The notes under the pieces: model-generated | The model's input: only the letters and a program-made list of their open reading frames with translations | The model's database searches: none | Told to the model about the DNA's origin: nothing | Program-made: the position numbers and the translations under genes | DNA from: Ulvibacter litoralis | GTDB taxonomy: Bacteria > Bacteroidota > Bacteroidia > Flavobacteriales > Flavobacteriaceae | Assembly (NCBI RefSeq): GCF_900102055.1 | Contig: NZ_FNBA01000001.1 | Location: forward strand, 1,017,085-1,081,084 | DNA length: 64,000 bases | Direction of reading: 5' to 3' | Part shown: one piece after another, positions 1-9,175 of the stretch | Numbering within the stretch: the stretch's first letter is position 1 | How the letters are laid out: each line of letters begins with the position of its first letter

Positions 1-3000
1 TAGCTCAATCCGCCATCGCCACCTTGAAAATGACTTAAGCGTTGAACTGCTGCTTTGATATTCTTTTCAATCTCTTGTTTTTTGTCATACGTAATGTCGA
101 ATACTTCGGCTAAATAAAGCTGTGGGAAAGCTCCCGAAGTGGTTTGCTCGATACAACCGTGCGGATAGCGAATTAAGTATTCCATACGTTTTCCAAAGTC
201 CATTGGCGGAACCGTAGAGAATTCTAACGTTGCACCATTGGTTCCTGAAACGCCAAAGGTTGAAAAGTTGAGGGTTTCACTTCCGTTTTCGGTAAGTGTG
301 TATTGCGTTGTTTTTTGTGAAATCGGATTCGGATTTTCCACATCAATTTCTACCGAATATTTTGCAGTTTCGCCATTTCCAGAAACAGAAACATCAATGG
401 TTTGAAACGCTGTTGAAGGCAATACTTCAAAATCGAAATTCACGATTTGTTCGCCAGGTTCATCAAACGTAATTGTTTTTGAAACGCCATTTAGTGGTTT
501 TAACGCAGTTCCTAATTGTAACGAAACTGTAGCTGTTTTCACCTTTTTTTCCATCGCAAAAACCGTGACTGGTAACGTAACTATTTCGCCAGGCGATAGT
601 TTTCTAGGCAATGAAGCCAATACCATTAAGGGTTTGCGAACAGGCGTAGTTTTATCTGCACTTCCATAAGCGCTTTTTGAATTTTCACCAGCAATCACCA
701 TGGTTCTTACCGATCCAATATAGTTTGGCATTGTAATTTTATGTTGCGCTTTTTGCCCTGCTTTTAAGGTAAAAGGCCCTAAATACTGCACCACAGGCTT
801 AAAGCGATCTGCTTTTCGGTTTTTAGCACCCGCAGCTGCGTCACCACCACCAATCGCATAAATATTATCCACGCTTCCCGAATACGCACCAATTACATAA
901 TCGTACATGTCGAAAGTTTTAACACCCAAGGCTTCACGCGTATAAAATGCATTGTGAATTTTTGGAGTTATATAACGGGTAAGATCTAGTAAACCTTCAT
1001 CGACCATGGCGATGGTATAGGTCATTGGTTTTTTATTTTCTTCGGAAACGGCTACTGTAAAAGTCTCTTCTGGTTTTAATACGTCGGGCATTTCTAACTT
1101 CGGAAGCAGCACCGTTGAAGGATTTTCTACCAAGAGAGGAATGACACCGTACAGACGAATCGGTAAATCGTTTTTGGTTTGCGCGTGCGGCTGAAGCAGC
1201 GAAATATTGACATAAATATTAGGTGCCATGTCTTTGGTAATCTTGACAGTGGCTTTTGTTTCGCCTTTTTTAGTTTCAATCCATTGAGTGCCTAACACTT
1301 CAGTACCATTTTCAATACTAAGTAGTGCGCGTCCTTCACTTCCTGAAGGGAAAGTAATTACCGCTTCATCGCCTACATTGTATTTTTCTTTATCTGCAGA
1401 AAACACCAACATTTTAGAGCTTTCTGAACTTCCGTCATTAGGAGCTTTCCACCAGTTTCTGTAAAAATAAGTTATGCGTCCTGTTGCGTGTCCGCTTTGC
1501 TTGTCGATAACGCGTATCAAGTAACGACCGCCTTCTTCTTCAGGAATATTCACCGTGAAATCTGAAGTTCCATTCGAGCCAGTAGTCACCGAAAACTCTT
1601 TTACAGGACGGTGTACCGTTGCATTTTCGTACCGTGATAAGTTATCGCTTCCGCGATTCCACCACCAGCGCCATTCAATTTTAAAAACTTTTACATCCAA
1701 TTGTCGTCCTGGACTTGCGTTTCCTTGCGCATCAACAGAAGCGACCTTAAACACGGTGTTTTCATCTGTAAAGTACGAACCGTATCGATGTGCTTCAGGA
1801 GAGCGCAATCCAACAAAATGACTGTAAGGAGCGAGGTTTTTAGAAAACACATCCAGAGAAAAGTCACCACCACCTTCAAACACTTTGGTTAAAAATGTAG
1901 CGCGTAGCATTCCTGGAGCTTTCTCGCTGAGGTCAATTTTTTTATTGAAAGTTACAGCACCTTCCGAAGATAAGTTTGTTGCAATAATTGGAATTTCTAT
2001 TTCACTAAACGACCGAATAGGATCGTTGAACACATACTTTTCAAACTTTGGAAAGGCTGTATTTGTAGCACGAAGTGTAGCATCCATTTCAATTTTCAGA
2101 TTCCGAGCAGGCGCACCGTGTAACCAGAGTCCGTTGGCAGTTCCTTTAATTGCTTTGCTAGCATCTAAAATTTCATCTTCAAAATCGAGCTTTATTTTCA
2201 GTCGGTTGGGTTTTATGGTCGCTACTTTAATAGATTCCGAAAATTGAACGCCACCAACAGTTACGGTTGCATTCCAGTTTCCTGTTGGTGCAGAAGCTTC
2301 CGTGGTAATTGGGAAATAGTAAAACCCATCTTGAATCTGCCCGTTTACCGTAGTACTTTCCGAAGCAGACAAAACGGTACGTTGTACTAATTTTCCGCGT
2401 GCATCGGTAACCTCTAATTTTACGGGATGATTTTTAGGCAACGGATTGGCAACATCGTTCAGCACAAAAGTTAAATGAATTGAATCTCCAGGACGATAGG
2501 CACCTCTTTCGGTGTACATAAACCCTTTAAGTCCTTTTTGTAGTTGCTTTCCAGAAACATTAAAATTACTAAGTGAAAGCGCATTTCCATCTTCTAATTT
2601 GGTATAGGCGAAGTTTCCATTTTTTTGAGCTACTGCGAAGGCAATTGATTTGCTGCTGTCGTAAATAGCAAACCCTTCAGCGTCTGTCGTAACCGTTTCT
2701 ATAAACTGTTGCTGAAAGTTATATAGTTTGATTTTAGCACCACTTTCAGGTTGGGTGGTTAATAGGTTGTTGGTTACGAAATGGAACGATTTGTTGTTTC
2801 CTTTTTTAACGATGAGACCTAAATCGGAACCTAATACATTGGTCGAAGCAAACCTATCTTCAGAGTAATACGCATCGTGACAGGGGTTGTCTTGTTGCCT
2901 CCAGTTGTAGGTTGTTCTACGCCAGTTGTACAATTCGTTATCCCAATAGCGTTCTTCACGTTCGTCTTCATCGCTGTCGGTACTAGTAGTAGAAGCTTCT

Positions 3001-4412
3001 TCGTAATACATGTCGTCATAATACTCATCTTCGTCTTCCTCGGTAGTTTCCGAAGTGCTTACAGAACAATCATAATTAATATATTCCTTTTTAAAACTTA
3101 GTTCTACACGGTATAAAGCGCCTGGATCTGCGTTGAAGAATTCAGATAAATTAATAGCGTGTGCTTTCCACAAGCCGTTATTTTCCATTCCTTTATTCTG
3201 AAGGGAAATCGTTTTTTTGGCGATTCGTCTTCCAACAGGCTTTAAGTTATACGAGCTTGAGTTGTCTAGGTTTGATGATTGTAAAAACTGAAGCACATTG
3301 TCTTCAAATATTTTAATAACGCGTACATCTACTTCGGAAAGGTTTACAGCTTCGAAATAAAGGGGTGTGCTTGCAGCATTTGGCAGAATTACCCCTTTTG
3401 AAAGCAAGCGAACGGCGGGTTTTAATTGCTCAAACGAAATAAGTTCTGAAAATTCCTTTTTCAATTTGAAGCCTTCCGTATTTTTAATTCCGTTAAACAG
3501 TGTTACACGTACGTTTCCAATAATGCGATTGGAAGGATAGACATGAAGCACATTTCCATCGACATCAAAACGAAGATTTTCTGCGCCTTCAATTGTTACC
3601 AACCCTGCAAAATTTTGATTTTCTTGAATCGGGTCTGAAAAGTTAATCGACAAAGAAGCTTGAGGGGCTGCTGTGCTTTTTACGTTTACAACGGTGAAAT
3701 TGTTTTGTCCTGGGATATCGAGTGTGTTTTCACCTTTAGCGTCGGCTTTAATTGCTTTTCCGTCCCACGAAACAGTTATTTTACTGTCTTCAACCGAACG
3801 CTGAATGCTATCGATCACGAAATGAAAGTACATGGCATCGGTACTTTCCGAAGGCCAAGTAACAGAAAGGTTTTTTCCGTTTTGAGAGGCGTTCATCAGT
3901 TGTTTGGCTTTTTCTGAAGAGATAATATCGCTGGTTTCAATAACCCCTTCAATAAATTGCCACTTTTTGTCGTACGACTGAAGGTTTCCGAGGTTTAGCT
4001 TGAAATTAGGTGCAATGGTTTTAAAGCTGAAAGTGTAGTTTTTGAATTCATTAGAAATGTCTTCGTACAATTTGCTCAATTTTACCGTAACGCGATATTC
4101 AGTATCGGCTTCTAGGTGTGTGGTAGGTTGAAATAAGAGGGTTGTACCGTTCTCTATGGTTAGTTTTCCTTCCGTTTTCGGACTTATTTGAAGGTATTCG
4201 GAAGGGATTTCTTGGGTAATTTCAAATTGCGTTAATGGTTTTGATAGTTCGATGCGAATAGGGTCAGCAATCGATTTGTTTCCGTAGGAATTAAACGAAA
4301 TGTACTCTTTAAATTTAAAAAGGTTGTCAGTTTCGGAAGAATCATTTTTTTTGGTACATGCAGCAATAGCAAGGAATAGAATTAGAAATAGAAGGCGTTG
4401 AGCGGTTTTCAT
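1..4412 (-). CDS. alpha-2-macroglobulin family lipoprotein (C-terminus cut by window edge)
   Basis: The frame is open from an ATG at 4412 to the left edge, giving about 1,470 residues of a protein that is usually near 1,850. Residues 1-19 form a lipoprotein signal ending LAIAAC, so the protein should be anchored in a membrane facing the periplasm. Family hallmarks seen are MG2-like repeats, a Trp-rich WRWWWNRG stretch in the middle, and the thioester-type motif GCIEQ with Cys near residue 1420. It is followed by the alpha-helical-domain signature QGGDGGLS at the cut. Bacterial A2M proteins trap attacking proteases by a reactive thioester and often pair with PbpC; that partner would lie outside the window. 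A stretch rich in Asp and Glu occurs near residues 460-500. The family assignment is secure; the role in protease defence is from family knowledge. Confidence 0.93.
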   Translation of the reverse strand, partial: MKTAQRLLFLILFLAIAACTKKNDSSETDNLFKFKEYISFNSYGNKSIADPIRIELSKPLTQFEITQEIPSEYLQISPKTEGKLTIENGTTLLFQPTTHLEADTEYRVTVKLSKLYEDISNEFKNYTFSFKTIAPNFKLNLGNLQSYDKKWQFIEGVIETSDIISSEKAKQLMNASQNGKNLSVTWPSESTDAMYFHFVIDSIQRSVEDSKITVSWDGKAIKADAKGENTLDIPGQNNFTVVNVKSTAAPQASLSINFSDPIQENQNFAGLVTIEGAENLRFDVDGNVLHVYPSNRIIGNVRVTLFNGIKNTEGFKLKKEFSELISFEQLKPAVRLLSKGVILPNAASTPLYFEAVNLSEVDVRVIKIFEDNVLQFLQSSNLDNSSSYNLKPVGRRIAKKTISLQNKGMENNGLWKAHAINLSEFFNADPGALYRVELSFKKEYINYDCSVSTSETTEEDEDEYYDDMYYEEASTTSTDSDEDEREERYWDNELYNWRRTTYNWRQQDNPCHDAYYSEDRFASTNVLGSDLGLIVKKGNNKSFHFVTNNLLTTQPESGAKIKLYNFQQQFIETVTTDAEGFAIYDSSKSIAFAVAQKNGNFAYTKLEDGNALSLSNFNVSGKQLQKGLKGFMYTERGAYRPGDSIHLTFVLNDVANPLPKNHPVKLEVTDARGKLVQRTVLSASESTTVNGQIQDGFYYFPITTEASAPTGNWNATVTVGGVQFSESIKVATIKPNRLKIKLDFEDEILDASKAIKGTANGLWLHGAPARNLKIEMDATLRATNTAFPKFEKYVFNDPIRSFSEIEIPIIATNLSSEGAVTFNKKIDLSEKAPGMLRATFLTKVFEGGGDFSLDVFSKNLAPYSHFVGLRSPEAHRYGSYFTDENTVFKVASVDAQGNASPGRQLDVKVFKIEWRWWWNRGSDNLSRYENATVHRPVKEFSVTTGSNGTSDFTVNIPEEEGGRYLIRVIDKQSGHATGRITYFYRNWWKAPNDGSSESSKMLVFSADKEKYNVGDEAVITFPSGSEGRALLSIENGTEVLGTQWIETKKGETKATVKITKDMAPNIYVNISLLQPHAQTKNDLPIRLYGVIPLLVENPSTVLLPKLEMPDVLKPEETFTVAVSEENKKPMTYTIAMVDEGLLDLTRYITPKIHNAFYTREALGVKTFDMYDYVIGAYSGSVDNIYAIGGGDAAAGAKNRKADRFKPVVQYLGPFTLKAGQKAQHKITMPNYIGSVRTMVIAGENSKSAYGSADKTTPVRKPLMVLASLPRKLSPGEIVTLPVTVFAMEKKVKTATVSLQLGTALKPLNGVSKTITFDEPGEQIVNFDFEVLPSTAFQTIDVSVSGNGETAKYSVEIDVENPNPISQKTTQYTLTENGSETLNFSTFGVSGTNGATLEFSTVPPMDFGKRMEYLIRYPHGCIEQTTSGAFPQLYLAEVFDITYDKKQEIEKNIKAAVQRLSHFQGGDGGLS

Positions 4413-4627
4413 GAACGATGGTTTTAACAAGATTAAAAGTACAGTAAAATGTAATGTTTGCCAATACCAAGTCAGATTCAATTTTCCTACGTATCAAGGA
4501 AATGAATGACTAACTTTAAGAATTAAGGGAGGGAGATATTAGTTTTTTAACGGCGTAATTTCCAGTATGGTATATGTGTTTTTAACATTTAGCAATAGTT
4601 TAACAAAAAGTGTGTTCACATCAGGGT

Positions 4628-4939
4628 TTAAAATTCATCTGCAAAAAACTCATACGCACGCTCTACTTTACAGATTCTTACTTTGTACCATTGATACCAT
4701 TTGGTTTTTCCTGTTTCTTGTACTTTCAAATGGTCTAGGTTGGCTTTCCAATTTTTAATGGCTTCCAAAGATTCCCAATAACTGACTGTTATCCCAAGAG
4801 AGTCACGAGCACTTTCAATTCCGAGAAACCCAGGTTGTTGTTTGGCAAGTTTTTCCATGGCAATAGCGGTTTCTTGATACCCCTCGGTCGTTTCAGAAAG
4901 AAGGGATGTGAAAATAACAGCGTAGTAATCTTGTTTCAT
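4628..4939 (-). CDS. antibiotic biosynthesis monooxygenase (ABM) domain protein
   Basis: A 103-residue single-domain protein. It reads as the ferredoxin-like ABM fold: an N-terminal strand YYAVIFTSLL, a helix with the EGYQETAIAMEKLAKQQPGFLGIESARD segment typical of ABM proteins, then the VSYWESLEAIKNWK motif. I start it at the ATG at 4939, one base after the stop of the upstream asparaginase gene; a longer reading would overlap that gene. The tight spacing suggests co-transcription with the asparaginase. ABM proteins include small oxygenases, haem-degrading enzymes and many of unknown substrate; the sequence does not show which applies here. Confidence 0.8.
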   Translation of the reverse strand: MKQDYYAVIFTSLLSETTEGYQETAIAMEKLAKQQPGFLGIESARDSLGITVSYWESLEAIKNWKANLDHLKVQETGKTKWYQWYKVRICKVERAYEFFADEF

Positions 4940-4940
4940 A

Positions 4941-5999
4941 TTAGTCTTTATAGATTTTAATGGTGAGCTCTCCTTGTGCATTTATATGTGCTCTGTACAT
5001 TCCGGCAGTATTAAATTCCATCGCAATGTTTCCTTGGTTATCAATACCGATAATACCGCCATCGCCTCCAAGCGCGGGCACTTTTTCTTGAATTACGATT
5101 CTTGCGGCTTCTTGTAAAGTAACACCTTTATATTCCATCATGGCAGAAATATCGTGCGCCACCATCGCACGGATAAAATATTCGCCCCATCCTGTTGAGG
5201 AGATGGCACAAGTTGCATTGTTGGCATAGGTTCCTGCGCCTATTATAGGAGCATCTCCAATTCGGTTCCACCGTTTATTGGTCATACCTCCTGTTGAGGT
5301 TCCAGCAGCGAGGTTTCCGTGTTTGTCTAACGCAACGCAGCCTACGGTTCCAAACTTTGAGTCCTTACTATAGGGATCGTCAAAAGATACACTTACTGCT
5401 TTGTTTTTTTCGCGCTCTTTTACTTTTTGTAACGATTGATATCTTTTTTCAGTGTAGAAGTAAGAAGGGTCTACTAATGAAAATCCTTGTTCTTCAGCAA
5501 ATGTTTCAGCGCCAACACCACTTAACATAACGTGTGGCGAATCGTTCATGACAGAAAGTGCAAGGTCAATGGGGTTTTTAATTCTAGTTACTCCAGCAAC
5601 AGCACCAGCGTTCAATGTCGCTCCGTCCATCACAGAGGCATCTAACTCATTTTTTTCGTCGTGTGTAAAAACAGCGCCTTTTCCAGCATTAAATAAAGGA
5701 GTGTCTTCTAGAACATTAATTGTTTTGGTTACAGCTTCCATGGCTGTACCACCACCTCTTAAAATTTCGTCTCCTATAAGAATGGCTTCCTTTAATTTTT
5801 CCTTATAAGCATTTTCAAGCGAATCACTCATGTTTTTTTTTAGTAAAGTACCTGCTCCTCCGTGAATTACAATGCCATGCATTTCGTCGATTTTTTGCAG
5901 TTCACTTGTAGGAATTGTCGTTCTCGATGTTGTTTTTGTATCATTTTTACAGCTGAAAAGCACAAAAAGTCCGATTAAAAGTGTTAAAATTTGTTTCAT
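4941..5999 (-). CDS. isoaspartyl peptidase/L-asparaginase (plant-type, Ntn-hydrolase), lipoprotein
   Basis: A 352-residue precursor of the plant-type asparaginase family, which hydrolyses L-asparagine and beta-aspartyl dipeptides after autocleavage. The N-terminus has a lipobox (LFSC, Cys17), so the enzyme is predicted to be membrane-anchored outside the cytoplasm. The mature part opens with HGIVIHGGAGT. The autocleavage site is SKFGTVGC with the nucleophile Thr218, followed by the small-subunit motif GTSTGGMTNKRWNRIGDAP and later GWGEYFIR. All residues expected for activity are present. It precedes the ABM-domain gene by one base, so the two are likely one transcript. Function is confident; the preferred substrate is not resolvable. 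Confidence 0.93.
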   Translation of the reverse strand: MKQILTLLIGLFVLFSCKNDTKTTSRTTIPTSELQKIDEMHGIVIHGGAGTLLKKNMSDSLENAYKEKLKEAILIGDEILRGGGTAMEAVTKTINVLEDTPLFNAGKGAVFTHDEKNELDASVMDGATLNAGAVAGVTRIKNPIDLALSVMNDSPHVMLSGVGAETFAEEQGFSLVDPSYFYTEKRYQSLQKVKEREKNKAVSVSFDDPYSKDSKFGTVGCVALDKHGNLAAGTSTGGMTNKRWNRIGDAPIIGAGTYANNATCAISSTGWGEYFIRAMVAHDISAMMEYKGVTLQEAARIVIQEKVPALGGDGGIIGIDNQGNIAMEFNTAGMYRAHINAQGELTIKIYKD

Positions 6000-6146
6000 G
6001 AGTAATTTTTTTTAAGTTTTTATAATCTGCCGTCAACCTCAGTAAAATAAGCGCTTGTAGGAATTATTTTGTAAGAAAATAACATATAAAATCCGATTAA
6101 AGACACAAATAATTAGATAAACGGTTTTTTAAGTAAGAAATTTCCC

Positions 6147-6154
6147 TATATTTG
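6147..6154 (+). promoter_or_regulatory. predicted -7 promoter element, TATATTTG
   Basis: TATATTTG matches the Bacteroidota -7 consensus TAnnTTTG and sits 38 bases before the ATG of the CAP-domain lipoprotein. No clear TTG at -33 was seen. Confidence 0.55.
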
Positions 6155-6192
6155 AATCAACATCATGCCCCAAATTTGATGCCCCCCAAATT

Positions 6193-6696
6193 ATGAGACT
6201 ACTTAAACTTAACCTACTTGTTTTATTCGTATTATTAATGGCAACATCTTGTCAAAAAGATGAAAGCTTTACTTCTGAAGAAGCAAATTATTCAATTGAT
6301 CTTAATCTAGCAAATGAAAATGACTGGGACTTAGCAAATGAGATTCTAGTTTTGGTAAATGAGCATAGAGCAACCTTAGGATTAACACCTATTGAAAAAG
6401 ATCCACAATTCGCTTCTGCATATGCGGTAGATCACTCTAACTATATGATTGAGCAAAACAGAATTAATCACGATAATTTTGGTGTTCGTGTAAAAGCATT
6501 AAAAGATAATGGAGCTGAAACTGTTGCTGAAAATGTAGCGTATGGGTACAATACAGCAGAAGATGTTGTAAATGCTTGGTTAAACAGTGAAGGACATAGA
6601 GGAATAATTGAAGGAAGATACACTCATTCTGGATTTGGTGTTATTAGAACAGACAAAAACACCTACTATTTCACACAACTTTTCTACAGAAAGTAA
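6193..6696 (+). CDS. CAP (SCP/PR-1) domain lipoprotein
   Basis: A 167-residue protein with a lipoprotein signal (ATSC, Cys20) and one compact CAP domain. Seen are the opening NEHRATLGL, the HSNYMIEQNRINHDNF segment carrying the CAP cavity histidine, the AENVAYG motif and the AWLNSEGHRGII motif, ending in YFTQLFYRK. These are the standard CAP1/CAP2 signatures. Bacterial CAP proteins are secreted or surface proteins of diverse and mostly undefined function. Length is normal for a single-domain CAP protein. It has its own -7 element upstream and is followed by a strong inverted repeat before the next gene, so it is probably monocistronic. Confidence 0.88.
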   Translation: MRLLKLNLLVLFVLLMATSCQKDESFTSEEANYSIDLNLANENDWDLANEILVLVNEHRATLGLTPIEKDPQFASAYAVDHSNYMIEQNRINHDNFGVRVKALKDNGAETVAENVAYGYNTAEDVVNAWLNSEGHRGIIEGRYTHSGFGVIRTDKNTYYFTQLFYRK

Positions 6697-6725
6697 TAGA
6701 AACATAACTTTTTATTTTAAAGCAT

Positions 6726-6765
6726 TTGCCTTATTTTTACGTACACACTCGTAAAAATAAGGCAA
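6726..6765. repeat. 16-bp perfect inverted repeat overlapping a start codon
   Basis: TTGCCTTATTTTTACG (6726-6741) is the exact reverse complement of 6750-6765, with an 8-base loop. The right arm ends on the A of the ATG of the 3-hydroxyanthranilate dioxygenase gene. No T-run follows, so it is not a standard terminator for that direction; in RNA it would hide the translation start. Confidence 0.85.
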
Positions 6766-7301
6766 TGTCAATTAAAAAACCCTTCAATCTTACCAAATGG
6801 ATTGCAGAAAACCGCGATTCTCTTAAACCTCCCGTTGGAAATAAAAACTTGTACGTCGATTCTGGCGATTATATTGTTATGATTGTTGGAGGGCCTAATG
6901 CGAGAAAAGACTATCATTATAATGAAACGGAAGAGTTATTCTATCAATTAGAAGGGACGATTCAAGTTATTATTCAAGAAAACGGAGAACGTCGCGTCAT
7001 GGAACTAGGACCTGGCGATATGTATCTTCATCCTGCAAAAACACCACACTCGCCTGTGCGTGGTGAAAATTCTATCGGACTCGTAATAGAGCGTAAAAGG
7101 TCGGGACAAGGCTACACCGATGGCTTGCTTTGGTTTTGCGACAATTGCAACCATAAACTACACGAAGTTTATTTTGAATTACACGATGTAGAAAAAGACT
7201 TTCTACCACATTTCAAAAATTTCTACGCTTCAGAAGCAAATAGAACCTGCGATAAGTGCGGTACGGTCATGGAAACCGACCCTCGATTTGTAGCAGATTA
7301 A
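6765..7301 (+). CDS. nbaC: 3-hydroxyanthranilate 3,4-dioxygenase
   Basis: A 178-residue cupin enzyme that opens 3-hydroxyanthranilate to 2-amino-3-carboxymuconate semialdehyde in the kynurenine route of tryptophan breakdown or NAD synthesis. From the ATG at 6765 the iron ligands fall at His51, Glu57 and His95, the same numbers as in the Cupriavidus enzyme, and Arg47 and Arg99 for substrate binding are present. The C-terminal rubredoxin-like site is complete: Cys125-x2-Cys128 and Cys162-x2-Cys165. This numbering supports the chosen start over a longer reading from a TTG at 6726. The start codon lies at the foot of a perfect hairpin, which suggests translational control. The next gene is an aldehyde dehydrogenase, but 138 bases away and with its own promoter motif. 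Confidence 0.95.
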   Translation: MSIKKPFNLTKWIAENRDSLKPPVGNKNLYVDSGDYIVMIVGGPNARKDYHYNETEELFYQLEGTIQVIIQENGERRVMELGPGDMYLHPAKTPHSPVRGENSIGLVIERKRSGQGYTDGLLWFCDNCNHKLHEVYFELHDVEKDFLPHFKNFYASEANRTCDKCGTVMETDPRFVAD

Positions 7302-7396
7302 TTCAGTTTCAAAATAAAAATTCTCATAAATAAGGTGCTTATTATAGGTGCTTCGGAAAGAGCCGCGCTTTGGTTTTAATTTCGTAGTAGAATATG

Positions 7397-7404
7397 TACC
7401 TTTG
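7397..7404 (+). promoter_or_regulatory. predicted -7 promoter element, TACCTTTG
   Basis: TACCTTTG matches TAnnTTTG, 36 bases before the ATG at 7440, and is followed by CACTC as is common at flavobacterial starts. A TTTG at 7369-7372 is too distant (24 bases) to be an ideal -33 element. Confidence 0.55.
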
Positions 7405-7439
7405 CACTCAATAATTTACGAATAAAAAAACACATATAT

Positions 7440-8993
7440 ATGTCTAGCATAGCAACATCCTTTGGGATTGAAAAAGCATTAGAACAACTTGGAATTAAAG
7501 AAGTTAATCCAGGAACTTCCACCGGAAACGAATGGTTTTCAGGAGCGGAAACAATTTCATCATTTTCTCCTGTTGACGGAAAACTGATTGGAAAAGTTAC
7601 TGTTACTACAAAAGAAGATTACGAAAAAGTAATGGAGTCGGCGACTGCTGCTTTCAAAAGCTTTAGAACAATTCCTGCTCCACAACGTGGCGAAATAGTA
7701 CGTCAGTTTGGAAACAAATTAAGAGAGTTGAAAGAACCATTAGGAAAGTTAGTTTCTTACGAAATGGGGAAATCACTTCAAGAAGGGTACGGAGAGGTTC
7801 AAGAAATGATCGATATCTGTGATTTCGCAGTAGGATTATCAAGACAATTAAACGGACAAACAATTCCTTCAGAACGTCCAGGACATGTAATGAGAGAACA
7901 ATGGCATTCATTAGGAGTGGTAGGGATTATCTCTGCATTTAACTTCCCTGTGGCTGTTTGGGCATGGAACACAGCATTGGCATGGGTTTGTGGCGATGTA
8001 TGTGTGTGGAAAGCTTCTGAAAAAGCACCTCTTTGCTCAGTAGCTTGTCAAAACATTATCGCTGCCGTTTTAAAAGAAAATAACTTACCAGAAGGAATCT
8101 CTTGTATTATCAATGGAGATTACAAAGTAGGTGAAATGATGACTAGCGACACTAGAATCCCATTAGTTTCTGCAACGGGTTCTACACGAATGGGTAGAAT
8201 TGTTGGTGCGCAAGTAGCACAACGTTTCGGAAAGTCTCTTTTAGAGTTAGGAGGAAACAATGCAATTATCATCACACCCACTGCCGATTTAAAAGTAGTG
8301 GTGCCAGGAGCTGTTTTTGGAGCTGTTGGAACGGCCGGTCAACGTTGTACTTCAACAAGAAGATTGATTATTCACGAATCTGTTTATAATAAAGTAAGAG
8401 ACGCTATCGTAGGTGCTTACGGACAAATAAAAATTGGAAATCCATTAGACGAAAACAATCACGTTGGGCCTCTTATCGATAAAGATGCAGTAAACATGTA
8501 CTTAAACGCAATTGAAAAAGCGAAAGCGGAAGGCGGAAAAGTACTAATTGAAGGTGGTGTTGTTGAAGGAGAAGGTTTTGAAAGTGGTTGCTACGTAAAA
8601 CCAGCAATTATTGAAGCTGAAAATCATTATGAAATCGTACAACACGAAACATTTGCACCTATTTTGTATTTAATGAAATACAGTGGAGATGTTGAAAATG
8701 CTATCGATATGCAAAATGGTGTTGCACAAGGATTGTCTTCTGCAATCATGACGAATGAAATGAAAGAAGCAGAGAAATTCTTATCCTATGCAGGTTCAGA
8801 TTGTGGTATTGCCAATGTAAATATTGGTACTTCCGGAGCTGAAATTGGAGGCGCTTTTGGTGGTGAAAAAGAAACTGGTGGCGGACGTGAGTCTGGATCA
8901 GATGCATGGAAAGTGTACATGAGAAGACAAACCAATACAGTGAACTACTCAGACGAACTACCTTTAGCTCAAGGAATTAAATTCGATTTGTAG
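7440..8993 (+). CDS. aldehyde dehydrogenase, ALDH7 (antiquitin/aminoadipate-semialdehyde) type
   Basis: A 517-residue NAD(P)-dependent aldehyde dehydrogenase. The catalytic Cys303 lies in GTAGQRCTSTRR and the general base Glu269 in LLELGGNN; the cofactor segment ISAFNFPVAVWAWN and the C-terminal GGAFGGEKETGGGRESGSDAWK motif match the ALDH7 family. In that family the bacterial enzyme (AmaB) and human antiquitin oxidise alpha-aminoadipate semialdehyde (in equilibrium with piperideine-6-carboxylate) in lysine degradation. I infer that role; the neighbouring 3-hydroxyanthranilate dioxygenase also leaves open an amino-muconate semialdehyde substrate, but those enzymes are usually of another ALDH family. 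The gene has its own promoter motif and ends at a strong terminator. Confidence 0.92.
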   Translation: MSSIATSFGIEKALEQLGIKEVNPGTSTGNEWFSGAETISSFSPVDGKLIGKVTVTTKEDYEKVMESATAAFKSFRTIPAPQRGEIVRQFGNKLRELKEPLGKLVSYEMGKSLQEGYGEVQEMIDICDFAVGLSRQLNGQTIPSERPGHVMREQWHSLGVVGIISAFNFPVAVWAWNTALAWVCGDVCVWKASEKAPLCSVACQNIIAAVLKENNLPEGISCIINGDYKVGEMMTSDTRIPLVSATGSTRMGRIVGAQVAQRFGKSLLELGGNNAIIITPTADLKVVVPGAVFGAVGTAGQRCTSTRRLIIHESVYNKVRDAIVGAYGQIKIGNPLDENNHVGPLIDKDAVNMYLNAIEKAKAEGGKVLIEGGVVEGEGFESGCYVKPAIIEAENHYEIVQHETFAPILYLMKYSGDVENAIDMQNGVAQGLSSAIMTNEMKEAEKFLSYAGSDCGIANVNIGTSGAEIGGAFGGEKETGGGRESGSDAWKVYMRRQTNTVNYSDELPLAQGIKFDL

Positions 8994-9018
8994 TATTTAC
9001 AAAAAATAAATTTTTAAG

Positions 9019-9056
9019 AACCCGTCGGAAGAAAAGTCTTTCGACGGGTTTTTTGT
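9019..9056 (+). terminator. intrinsic terminator after the aldehyde dehydrogenase gene
   Basis: AACCCGTCGGAAGA pairs with TCTTTCGACGGGTT (9037-9050) around a 4-base loop with one G.T pair, and is followed by a T-run. Confidence 0.9.
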
Positions 9057-9175
9057 TTCGTAGAACGAAAAAAAATAGCCATACTCCCTAACTGCTTAAA
9101 AATCAATATTTTCGCGGTATTTTTTTCCTCATTATTTCCTATCTTGAGGGACATTAACCATTAATCAACCGCCAA

